This document shows, one piece after another, positions 1 through 5,435 of a stretch of 8,368 bases of DNA. The position numbers and the translations under genes were made by a program. A model generated the notes under the pieces. That model ran no database searches. It had not been told where the DNA came from and worked only from the letters and a program-made list of their open reading frames with translations. The first letter of the stretch is position 1. Each line of letters opens with the position of its first letter. The DNA lies in NCBI GenBank assembly GCA_947258625.1, contig CAMYJN010000074.1, positions 1 to 8,368 of the forward strand. Direction: 5' to 3'. Origin of the DNA: an uncultured Polyangiaceae bacterium (GTDB taxonomy: Bacteria > Myxococcota_A > Polyangia > Polyangiales > Houyiibacteriaceae).

Positions 1-875
1 CCCGAGGGGCCGTTGGCGATCATCAAGGGCTGCCAACCAAATTGGGCGAAGATGTCGGCCAATACTTTGCCTTCGTAGGTGTAGCCCCCACCGATGAAGA
101 ATGGGATCTCCACCACGTTCTTAGCGCCCGCTCCGCCTCCGACATTGACGAGCCCGACACCGCCCCCGATCTCGATATAGCCGTTGTCCGTGATGTTCAC
201 GATGCCGGCTCCCGAAAAGGTGAAGTCGGCGGTGTTCTTCGACGGGTTGGGAATGAATGCTGCGTATTTGTCGCCGTTGCGATACCGAATGTTGATGTTC
301 ATGTCCATCGTGAAGAGGCCAAAGAGCTCCAGGATGCGCAGCGGTAAGCCCGCGGTGAGGGAGAAATCGGTGTTGCTCGGCACGACCAGCACCAGGTCGA
401 CCGCGGCAAGCGCGATCTCGCTCTGCGCGTACTGGTAACGCGCGTAGATCGGGATGTCCCCGTAGCTCGCGGTCGGCGAAAAGAGCACACTGATCAGGCC
501 GATGCCGCCGGGAGCAGGGACAGCCCCGGTCAGCTCCGTGCTCAGGCCGACCTCGAGGTTCTCGATTGGGCTGATCGCTCCTCCGATGTCCAAAGACGAA
601 AAGGTACCTGGTCCGAACACCCCGCCGACGGTGAGACGGCCATCCGCCCGAACCATTCCCTCATCGAGAACCAGCGGCCGTCGTGCAAAGCGCACTGGGT
701 AGCCGTGGGCAAAGGTTGCGTGCACTTTTGGTTCTTCCTGCTTCGAGACTTCGTCTGATTCGATGATCGCGATCTCAGCGGCCTCGTCTTCGGCGCTTGC
801 TGCACCGGCCGTGCAAAACAGCGCAGACAGAGAGAAAAGCACCCAACCGGCTCGACGAATCGGACTGCTTTTCAT
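1..875 (-). CDS. Exported beta-strand-rich envelope protein, 3' end cut by the window edge
   Basis: An open frame runs from an ATG at 875 (MKSSPIRRAG) to base 1 without a stop, giving 291 codons of a longer protein. Residues 1-28 form a clear Sec signal peptide: Arg-Arg near the N-terminus, a hydrophobic core WVLFSLSALF, and a likely signal peptidase I site after AGAASA before an acidic stretch. The Cys at 21 is not in a good lipobox. From about residue 75 onward the chain alternates short polar and hydrophobic segments rich in Gly and aromatics (for example IPIYARYQYA and YIEIGGGVGLVNVGGG), which is typical of outer-membrane beta-barrels. I do not recognise a named family; similar ARRPLVL-type starts of barrel regions occur in hypothetical Myxococcota proteins (from memory). 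No Shine-Dalgarno is visible before the ATG. The gene lies 167 bases after the DUF6125-like gene in the same direction. Coding status is well supported; outer-membrane location is an inference. Confidence 0.8.
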   Translation of the reverse strand, partial: MKSSPIRRAGWVLFSLSALFCTAGAASAEDEAAEIAIIESDEVSKQEEPKVHATFAHGYPVRFARRPLVLDEGMVRADGRLTVGGVFGPGTFSSLDIGGAISPIENLEVGLSTELTGAVPAPGGIGLISVLFSPTASYGDIPIYARYQYAQSEIALAAVDLVLVVPSNTDFSLTAGLPLRILELFGLFTMDMNINIRYRNGDKYAAFIPNPSKNTADFTFSGAGIVNITDNGYIEIGGGVGLVNVGGGAGAKNVVEIPFFIGGGYTYEGKVLADIFAQFGWQPLMIANGPS

Positions 876-966
876 GTCGTGGAGGAGCCTATCGCGTTCT
901 GCCGATTAAACGTCAAAGTTTCTCTGACCCTTGAAGAAGCGAGCCCTATCGGCGAGGTCACCCGAA

Positions 967-992
967 GAGGGCATGCCACTGGCATCGCCCTC
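967..992 (-). other. Strong intergenic hairpin downstream of the DUF6125-like gene
   Basis: GAGGGC (967-972) plus ATGCC (973-977) pairs with GGCAT (981-985) plus GCCCTC (987-992). This gives an 11-bp stem with one bulged C at 986 and a 3-base loop ACT. No U-rich tract follows on the minus strand (TTCGGG comes next), so it is not a textbook intrinsic terminator. It could be a 3'-end stabilising or processing structure. It overlaps the neighbouring hairpin at 990-1016 by three bases. Confidence 0.55.
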
Positions 993-1016
993 GGCAACCT
1001 CCTCGAGCTTGCCGAG
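990..1016 (-). other. Second intergenic hairpin, overlapping the first
   Basis: CTCGGCAA (990-997) and TTGCCGAG (1009-1016) are a perfect 8-bp inverted repeat around an 11-base loop that contains a CTCGAG palindrome. It lies 27 bases beyond the DUF6125-like stop. Because bases 990-992 are shared with the hairpin at 967-992, the two full stems compete at their junction. The role is unknown; a 3'-end structure for the HAD/DUF6125-like transcript is the simplest reading. Confidence 0.5.
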
Positions 1017-1042
1017 ATCCAGGGCGCAGCTTGGCTTGCCGC

Positions 1043-2101
1043 TCAGGATTGATCGCGGAGCCGGTACTCCCAACGGCAGGCGATATCGTTGGCGTCCACA
1101 CGGGGCGGGAGCTTGAGAGGCTTGCACTCGATCTTTCGGTTCAGCATCTCGCCGGAGATCGGCATGCCGGCGATACAGATGTCGCAGCAGTGCTTTTGCC
1201 GCACGTCGTCGAAGTGCTCGAAGCGGTCCAGCGCCGGACAGGCGTGGTGCGTCATGATCCCGTGGGCCTCGTCGATCAGCTCGAACTCGACGTCTAGGAT
1301 CCCGACTTCGCCCGGCGCGAACTGAAAGCTGCGAAGAAGGCTTTCGACATCGTCACCGGTCACGCCCATCGCCTGCTGCCCAATGCTCAGATCATGCTCG
1401 GCAGCGCCCCGGTCGATCCAGACATCTTTTTCTAGCTCCTGAGCCGCATCATCGCCGTATCGTTCCCGGATGCCGGTGTACCAGCGGTCGGTGCCGAGCA
1501 TGTAGGCAAGCGCCGCGTAGTTCCACAAGAGCGCGAGCGTCTTCTGGTCGTAGACGCTCGCGACCTTCTGCTCGAACGCCTCGATGTCGATCTCTGAGAC
1601 ACGCGCGCCTTGAGACAACTGCCAGGCTTTCAAGAGCACGGCGAACCCGATGTCGATCGCTCTACCGCGTGCCATGCCGCGGAGCCTGCTCGGGCTACCG
1701 ACCCAGGCGGGCTTCCCCTGGGGCGACTTCGCCTTGCTGCCCAAGAGGCGGGACGGCGACACGAAGAGCTGAAACCAAGAGCGATCGCCGCAGAGCTCCT
1801 GAGGTGTCTCGGCCTGGTCGCGTTTCGCGATCGTGAGCATCTCGGGCTTGAGCTCGGTCGCCGCCGTGATGAACCTCAGATCGTCGAAGAAGAGCTCTTT
1901 CGGGGTCGCGCCGGTCTTTCGGAGGGGCCAGCCGCGGACCGCCACCGCCTCGGCTACGTCGTCGCCATACTTCTGAGAAACCGCAGCGAACCAGGTCTCG
2001 AAGAGCAGCTCGTGCGCCTTCACCGTTCGATGCCACAAGTCGACCAGAGTGTCGCGTGGGAGCCCGTGTGCTTTCAGGTCTGGGTTGAAGGCTTCGCCCA
2101 T
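1043..2101 (-). CDS. DUF6125-like cysteine-rich protein with an internal duplication
   Basis: A protein of 352 aa if started at the ATG at 2101 (MGEAFNPDL). I prefer this start because its A is also the last base of the upstream HAD stop codon (TGATG), and the longer start at 2125 has no ribosome-binding site. The C-terminal third resembles the DUF6125 family (recalled by pattern, function unknown): a KDVWIDRGAAEHDL helix, then a Cys-rich tail with C288, C305, C306, C309, C326 and C342, the segment MPISGEMLN, and a closing CRWEYRL. The spaced cysteines suggest metal or Fe-S binding, which is inferred. The pattern LW...A...L...W...YGDD occurs twice, at about residues 22-48 and 192-218, so the protein looks like two fused copies of which only the second kept the cysteines. 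There is no signal peptide or membrane segment, so it is probably cytoplasmic. Cotranscription with the phosphatase suggests a shared task that the sequence does not reveal. The ATC-hydrolase family is an alternative relative. Confidence 0.8.
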   Translation of the reverse strand: MGEAFNPDLKAHGLPRDTLVDLWHRTVKAHELLFETWFAAVSQKYGDDVAEAVAVRGWPLRKTGATPKELFFDDLRFITAATELKPEMLTIAKRDQAETPQELCGDRSWFQLFVSPSRLLGSKAKSPQGKPAWVGSPSRLRGMARGRAIDIGFAVLLKAWQLSQGARVSEIDIEAFEQKVASVYDQKTLALLWNYAALAYMLGTDRWYTGIRERYGDDAAQELEKDVWIDRGAAEHDLSIGQQAMGVTGDDVESLLRSFQFAPGEVGILDVEFELIDEAHGIMTHHACPALDRFEHFDDVRQKHCCDICIAGMPISGEMLNRKIECKPLKLPPRVDANDIACRWEYRLRDQS

Positions 2102-2886
2102 CAGGAATGATGATTCTCCCACCATCGTGGCAGATCGGCTACAGAATCCAGAATCGCATCCGGCCGCACGGCTCCATCGAGGTCCGGAGGCCTGAATTTG
2201 CCGGTCCGAACCAATATCCCGGTGAGTCCGGCTGTCTGTGCAGCACCCACGTCGCCGCGAATGTCGTCTCCGATCATCGCCGTATCGGCAGCAGCCGTTC
2301 CGAGCTCTCGCAGGGCGGCCTCGAAGAAGCTCTGGGCCGGCTTACCCATGACCACAGCTTCACAGCCGGCTGCGTGCTCGAGCGCCTTGATGAACGGCGC
2401 CACATCGAGGACGAGCCCCGTGTCCCCCTGGGCGTACCGAGACATGCCGAGGGCGATCAGGATCGGCCGAGGCTCCGCCATCAAGAGGCGAAACGCGCGA
2501 TTCAGCGTTGCAAAGTCCCACGCTTCGCCGATGTCCCCGATCACCACGCTTCGCGCTCCGCGCTCCGCCGTGTCGCCCAAGCATTCGAGCCCTCTGAAGT
2601 CCTCGCGCGTCGCGTCTCGAACGAACAGGGCCGTCGGCGTCGCGCCCCGTGAGGCAAGGTAGTCGCATGCGGCTATGGGCGGCGCGATGATCTGTTCCGG
2701 CGATACCGACAGGCCAAGGCCGGAGAGCCGTTCGACCAAAGCCCTTCGGGGCTTCGAGCTCGTGTTCGTGATGAAGCGATGAGGAATACTCCGCCGCTCA
2801 CACCAGCGAAGGGTTTGCACCGCGCCGTCGATGACGCGATCGCCCTGGTACAAGACACCGTCTAGGTCGAAGAGAAGCGCTTCCAT
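2101..2886 (-). CDS. HAD-IIA family phosphatase (NagD/LHPP/HDHD2-like)
   Basis: A 261-aa protein with all four haloacid dehalogenase motifs. These are motif I DLDGVLY at 7-13 (nucleophile Asp7, general acid Asp9), motif II TNTSS at 40-44, motif III Lys182 in MGKP, and motif IV GDDIRGD at 206-212. A C2-type cap lies between motifs II and III, the layout of subfamily IIA (NagD, LHPP, HDHD2, PGP). These are Mg-dependent cytoplasmic phosphatases acting on small phosphate esters or pyrophosphate; the substrate here cannot be read from the sequence. The start at 2886 has an excellent GGGGGAGG ribosome-binding site five bases upstream. A longer frame to 3096 runs into gltA and is not believed. The gene follows gltA after 80 bases, which include a TATACT box, so it may be transcribed both from its own promoter and by read-through. 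Its stop shares one base with the ATG of the DUF6125-like gene, implying translational coupling. Confidence 0.9.
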   Translation of the reverse strand: MEALLFDLDGVLYQGDRVIDGAVQTLRWCERRSIPHRFITNTSSKPRRALVERLSGLGLSVSPEQIIAPPIAACDYLASRGATPTALFVRDATREDFRGLECLGDTAERGARSVVIGDIGEAWDFATLNRAFRLLMAEPRPILIALGMSRYAQGDTGLVLDVAPFIKALEHAAGCEAVVMGKPAQSFFEAALRELGTAAADTAMIGDDIRGDVGAAQTAGLTGILVRTGKFRPPDLDGAVRPDAILDSVADLPRWWENHHS

Positions 2887-2890
2887 GGCC

Positions 2891-2899
2891 ACCTCCCCC
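2891..2899 (-). promoter_or_regulatory. Strong Shine-Dalgarno that fixes the HAD start
   Basis: On the minus strand the run GGGGGAGGT contains the core GGAGG five bases before the ATG at 2886. It is the best ribosome-binding site in the window and decides for the 261-aa start over the upstream extension. Confidence 0.7.
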
Positions 2900-2910
2900 G
2901 GTCTTGGGCC

Positions 2911-2916
2911 AGTATA
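2911..2916 (-). promoter_or_regulatory. Possible -10 box for the HAD/DUF6125-like pair
   Basis: The minus strand reads TATACT, five of six matches to TATAAT, in the 80-base gap after gltA. Transcription would start near 2904 and give an 18-base leader carrying the Shine-Dalgarno. No convincing -35 hexamer is seen at 16-18 bases, so this is only a candidate. Confidence 0.35.
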
Positions 2917-2949
2917 GAGCCTTCCTTGCCCTTTGGGGAGTGGATGCGC

Positions 2950-2975
2950 GCTCCCTTTCGGTAAGCCTAGGGAGC
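2950..2975 (-). other. Hairpin across the gltA stop codon
   Basis: GCTCCCT (2950-2956) and AGGGAGC (2969-2975) form a perfect 7-bp inverted repeat with a 12-base loop. The stem overlaps the last gltA codons and the TAG stop (2967-2969). No U tract follows on the minus strand, so it is at best a weak or partial terminator, or a structure separating gltA from the downstream pair. Confidence 0.4.
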
Positions 2976-4259
2976 CGCGGGCCGGCGGCTCTCTCGAGCA
3001 ACATATTCTCGTCGCCGCTCTCCCGTATAGACCTGGCGAGGGCGCCCGATTCGCACGTCCGGGTCTTCCATCATTTCTTTCCAGTGGGCGATCCACCCTG
3101 GGATGCGGCCCAGAGCAAACATGACCGTGAACATCTCGGTGGGGATGCCCATCGCGCGGTAGAGGATGCCGCTGTAGAAGTCGACGTTGGGATAGAGCTT
3201 TCGCTCGATGAAGTACTCGTCGGAGAGTGCCACCTCTTCGAGTCGCCGCGAAATGTCGAAGAGCTCGTCTTCGATATTGAGGTGATTCAGCAAGCGGTCG
3301 GCGTACTTTTTCAGGATCGTCGCCCGCGGGTCGAAGTTTTTGTACACGCGGTGCCCGAAGCCCATCAGCCGTCGCTCTCGGTTCTTCACCTGCTGCATGA
3401 ACGCCGAGGTATCGCCGCCTTCGTCGCGGATCTCTCTGAGCATCTCGATGACGGCCTGATTCGCGCCCCCATGCAACGGCCCCCAGAGAGCAGAGACCCC
3501 TGCGCTCGCCGCGGCATACAGATTCGCCTGACTCGAGCCCACCAGCCGGACCGTCGAGGTCGAGCAGTTCTGTTCGTGGTCGGCATGCAGGATGAACAAG
3601 ACGTTGAGCGCCTTCACGAGCTCAGGGTCTGGCACATAAGTGGGCTCGGCCGGATGCGAGAACATCATGTAGAGGAAGTTGCCACAGTAATCGAGGCTGT
3701 TCTTCGGGTAGGCGACGGGCCGCCCCTGCCTCTTCTGATGGCTGAATGCCGCAATCGTCCGAAGCTTCGAGAGAAGGCGCGCGATGTGTGTGATGTTGTG
3801 AGAGTCGGGCTCGATGCTCTCCGGGTAGTAGGCGGATAGGGCGCTGACCATGGACGAGAGGATCGCCATTGGGTGTGCGTTCGAGGGAAAGCCATCGAAG
3901 AAGTGACGCATGTCTTCGTGCAACATGCTGTGGTAGGTGAGCAGGTGCGAGAACTGGTCGAGCTGTTTTGCGGTTGGGAGCTCGCCGAAGATGAGCAAGT
4001 AGCTCGTCTCGACGAAAGAAGACTCTTCGGCGAGTTGCTCGATCGGATAACCTCGATAGAGCAGGATCCCCTCTTCACCATTGATGAAGGTGATTTTGCT
4101 CTCGGTTGCCCCGGTGTTCATGAAACCGGAGTCGAGCGTGATGAGGCCGGTGTCTTTGCGGAGGCTGCGGATGTCGACCGCGCGTTCGGCGTAGGAGCCT
4201 TCGACGATGGGCATCTCGTAGCTCGTGTCGTCGTAGTCGAGCTTTGCTTTTGTACTCAT
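2967..4259 (-). CDS. gltA: Type II citrate synthase
   Basis: A 430-aa protein matching the hexameric Gram-negative type of citrate synthase (about 427 aa in Escherichia coli). It condenses acetyl-CoA and oxaloacetate to citrate and CoA, the entry step of the TCA cycle, in the cytoplasm. The catalytic triad is complete: His263 in GPLHGGAN, His303 in GFGHRVYKN and Asp360 in PNVDFYSGI. The hallmark HADHEQNCSTSTVR lies at 225-238, and RPRQVYTG near the C-terminus is also typical. The N-terminal beta-rich domain (about 1-60, ending ITFINGEEGILLYRGYPIEQLAE) is the type II extension linked in relatives to NADH control; I did not check the NADH-site residues. The start at 4259 gives the family length. 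Upstream in-frame codons overlap the amidohydrolase gene and look non-coding. Shine-Dalgarno is weak. A promoter-like TTGCCG-17-TAGAAC lies just before the start. Neighbouring genes are not TCA enzymes, so the location says nothing about regulation by pathway. Confidence 0.97.
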   Translation of the reverse strand: MSTKAKLDYDDTSYEMPIVEGSYAERAVDIRSLRKDTGLITLDSGFMNTGATESKITFINGEEGILLYRGYPIEQLAEESSFVETSYLLIFGELPTAKQLDQFSHLLTYHSMLHEDMRHFFDGFPSNAHPMAILSSMVSALSAYYPESIEPDSHNITHIARLLSKLRTIAAFSHQKRQGRPVAYPKNSLDYCGNFLYMMFSHPAEPTYVPDPELVKALNVLFILHADHEQNCSTSTVRLVGSSQANLYAAASAGVSALWGPLHGGANQAVIEMLREIRDEGGDTSAFMQQVKNRERRLMGFGHRVYKNFDPRATILKKYADRLLNHLNIEDELFDISRRLEEVALSDEYFIERKLYPNVDFYSGILYRAMGIPTEMFTVMFALGRIPGWIAHWKEMMEDPDVRIGRPRQVYTGERRREYVARESRRPAAP

Positions 4260-4272
4260 AGTTTCATTGCGT

Positions 4273-4301
4273 GTTCTAACCCGACCGGGCCGCTTCGGCA
4301 A
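4273..4301 (-). promoter_or_regulatory. Candidate sigma-70-type promoter of gltA
   Basis: On the minus strand TTGCCG (4296-4301) and TAGAAC (4273-4278) are separated by exactly 17 bases, each matching its consensus at four of six positions. Transcription would begin about seven bases downstream, leaving a leader of only about 7 bases before the gltA ATG at 4259. This fits the lack of a good Shine-Dalgarno. It is a pattern match only. Confidence 0.4.
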
Positions 4302-4318
4302 CGACGGAGCCTCGGGGC

Positions 4319-4349
4319 GTTTCCACTGCGTTTCGCTGCAGATGGAAGC
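4319..4349 (-). other. Hairpin between the amidohydrolase gene and gltA
   Basis: TTCCA (4321-4325) plus CTGC (4326-4329) pairs with GCAG (4338-4341) plus TGGAA (4343-4347), with a single bulged A at 4342 and an 8-base loop. The stem extends by one G-U and one G-C pair to 4319 and 4349, making 11 pairs. It starts nine bases after the amidohydrolase stop. No U tract follows on the minus strand, so it may be a factor-dependent terminator or a processing site rather than an intrinsic terminator. Confidence 0.45.
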
Positions 4350-4357
4350 AGGCGACC

Positions 4358-5182
4358 TCAGAGATCCAGCTCGAACACCTTCACCGCGTTTTCCCAGAGC
4401 AACAGCCGTCGCACCTCGTCCGAGAGTCCGAGCGAGTCGAGCTGGGCGATGCACTTCGCCGGTTGAATCATGGGGAAATTGCTGCCGAAGAGCACTTTCC
4501 GACGGCCGGGGCCCTGCATGAATCGGACCAGCGCCTCTGGGTAGCGCTCAGGCGTGTACGCCGAAGTGTCGATGTAGACGTTTGCGTACTTCGTTGCGAG
4601 CGAGATCATCTCCTCGGTCCACGGGTAGCCGATGTGTCCGCCAACGATGCGGAGCTCCGGGAAATCACATGCGACTTCATCGAGGTAGGGAATGGGGCGC
4701 CCCGGGTCGCTCGGCCGAAGCGGGCCCGCGTGACCAACCTGCAAGCAAAACGGAATTCCAAGCTCTACGCACTCTGCGTAGATCGGATAGTAACGACGAT
4801 CGTTGGGCGGGAGACCCCAAAGCCATGGCAACTGGCGCACCCCCACGAAACCCAGCTCAGACACGCAGCGCCGCAGCTCGCGCACGGCCTCCATCGGGCG
4901 ATGCAAATCCACCGAGCCGATTCCGACGAACCGATCAGGGTGCGCGCTCACCGTACGAGCAACCTCGTCGTTCGACAGAAGCGGCCCATCGGGACCCCAC
5001 CAGGCGGATGTTAGCGCTTTGCCCACGCCCGCTGCATCGAGCGCGGCCAGCGTGAGCTCGATTGGGATCTCGTCTGGAATCACATCGAGCTTCATCCAGC
5101 GTCGCAGGGAAGCGAACATCTCGTGGCCGATGAACTCCGCCGTAGGATGCTGGATCCACGCATCGATGATCGGCTCGCGCAT
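4358..5182 (-). CDS. Amidohydrolase-2 family protein with altered metal ligands
   Basis: A 274-aa protein from the ATG at 5182 (MREPIIDAWIQHP), or 284 aa if a TTG at 5212 is used; neither has a Shine-Dalgarno. It has the TIM-barrel pattern of PF04909: a first-strand IIDAW, HPDRFVGIGSVD at 81-92, LGFVGVRQLPW at 110-120, QVGHAGP around His151, GGHIGYPW around His183, VYIDTSAY at 202-209 and VLFGSNFPMI at 230-239. Family members hydrolyse or decarboxylate aromatic or lactone-type substrates using a divalent metal bound by an N-terminal His-x-His (or similar), two later His and a late Asp. Here the first site reads Asp-Ala-Trp and the late Asp is Asn235, so the metal centre is probably different or reduced. 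I recall similar DAW/GTNYPM proteins as an uncharacterised subgroup. It is cytoplasmic, with no signal peptide. It lies 98 bases ahead of gltA in the same direction. The substrate is unknown. Confidence 0.85.
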   Translation of the reverse strand: MREPIIDAWIQHPTAEFIGHEMFASLRRWMKLDVIPDEIPIELTLAALDAAGVGKALTSAWWGPDGPLLSNDEVARTVSAHPDRFVGIGSVDLHRPMEAVRELRRCVSELGFVGVRQLPWLWGLPPNDRRYYPIYAECVELGIPFCLQVGHAGPLRPSDPGRPIPYLDEVACDFPELRIVGGHIGYPWTEEMISLATKYANVYIDTSAYTPERYPEALVRFMQGPGRRKVLFGSNFPMIQPAKCIAQLDSLGLSDEVRRLLLWENAVKVFELDL

Positions 5183-5259
5183 GCCCGAATCGTCCGGCTC
5201 GCGGTCGTTCAATGCAAGCGGTCTGTGCTGCAGGGACCCACTGCGGAAAAACGGGCGGC

Positions 5260-5292
5260 GGGGCCCCGTCGGGCCCCTCCTTTTCAGGGGCC
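5260..5292. other. Two mutually exclusive GC-rich hairpins in the divergent region
   Basis: GGGGCCC (5260-5266) pairs with GGGCCCC (5271-5277) around a 4-base loop. GGCCCCT (5272-5278) pairs with AGGGGCC (5286-5292) around a 7-base loop. They share bases 5272-5277, so only one can form at a time. On the minus strand they would lie in the leader of the amidohydrolase gene, with a TTTTT run eight bases after the second-formed stem, an arrangement that loosely resembles an attenuator. They also lie between two divergent promoters and could instead be protein-binding DNA. The rest of the 253-base gap shows only a short CGCCG-TT-CGGCG repeat (5340-5351). Confidence 0.35.
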
Positions 5293-5400
5293 AAGCTCAA
5301 CCCTCCGGAGAAGAGGGCTCAGCCAGAGTCTCGCTCCGTCGCCGTTCGGCGCCGGTACGTGCGCGAATTGCGCGTTGGAGAACTGCATCGACGTCAATCC

Positions 5401-5429
5401 TTGTACTGGGCTCTACTGAGCCTTAGAAC
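5401..5429 (+). promoter_or_regulatory. Weak promoter-like element abutting the SDR start
   Basis: TTGTAC (5401-5406) and TAGAAC (5424-5429) are spaced by 17 bases, and the -10-like hexamer is identical to the one before gltA. The -35 matches only at TTG. If used, the transcript would begin at about 5436, the A of the SDR start codon, giving a leaderless mRNA. A GGCTC-TACT-GAGCC hairpin (5409-5422) fills the spacer and could be an operator or coincidence. Confidence 0.25.
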
Positions 5430-5435
5430 CGAGCC

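Noticed and set aside
888..916. TTGACG-17-GATAGG as promoter of the envelope protein gene
   Set aside because: The -35 is good, but the -10 matches at only three positions and the leader would be about five bases; kept as a note rather than a feature.
872..985. 37-aa upstream ORF ending in an ATGA overlap with the envelope protein gene
   Set aside because: Any ATG followed by A gives this overlap, the frame uses codons rare in this DNA (ATA, AGA, TCA), and its start lies in a hairpin stem.
2887..3096. N-terminal extension of the HAD gene to 3096
   Set aside because: It would overlap gltA by 130 bases, has Arg/Pro-rich non-homologous sequence, and the start at 2886 has a strong Shine-Dalgarno directly before motif I.
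2904..3839. 311-aa frame antisense to gltA
   Set aside because: gltA on the other strand has every catalytic residue; this frame is a by-product of its codon bias.
4256..4267. Three-codon ORF (ATGAAACTATGA) overlapping the gltA start
   Set aside because: Too short to distinguish from chance, and no Shine-Dalgarno precedes it.
4260..4454. N-terminal extension of gltA to 4454
   Set aside because: It overlaps the amidohydrolase coding end, and the start at 4259 gives the usual citrate synthase length.
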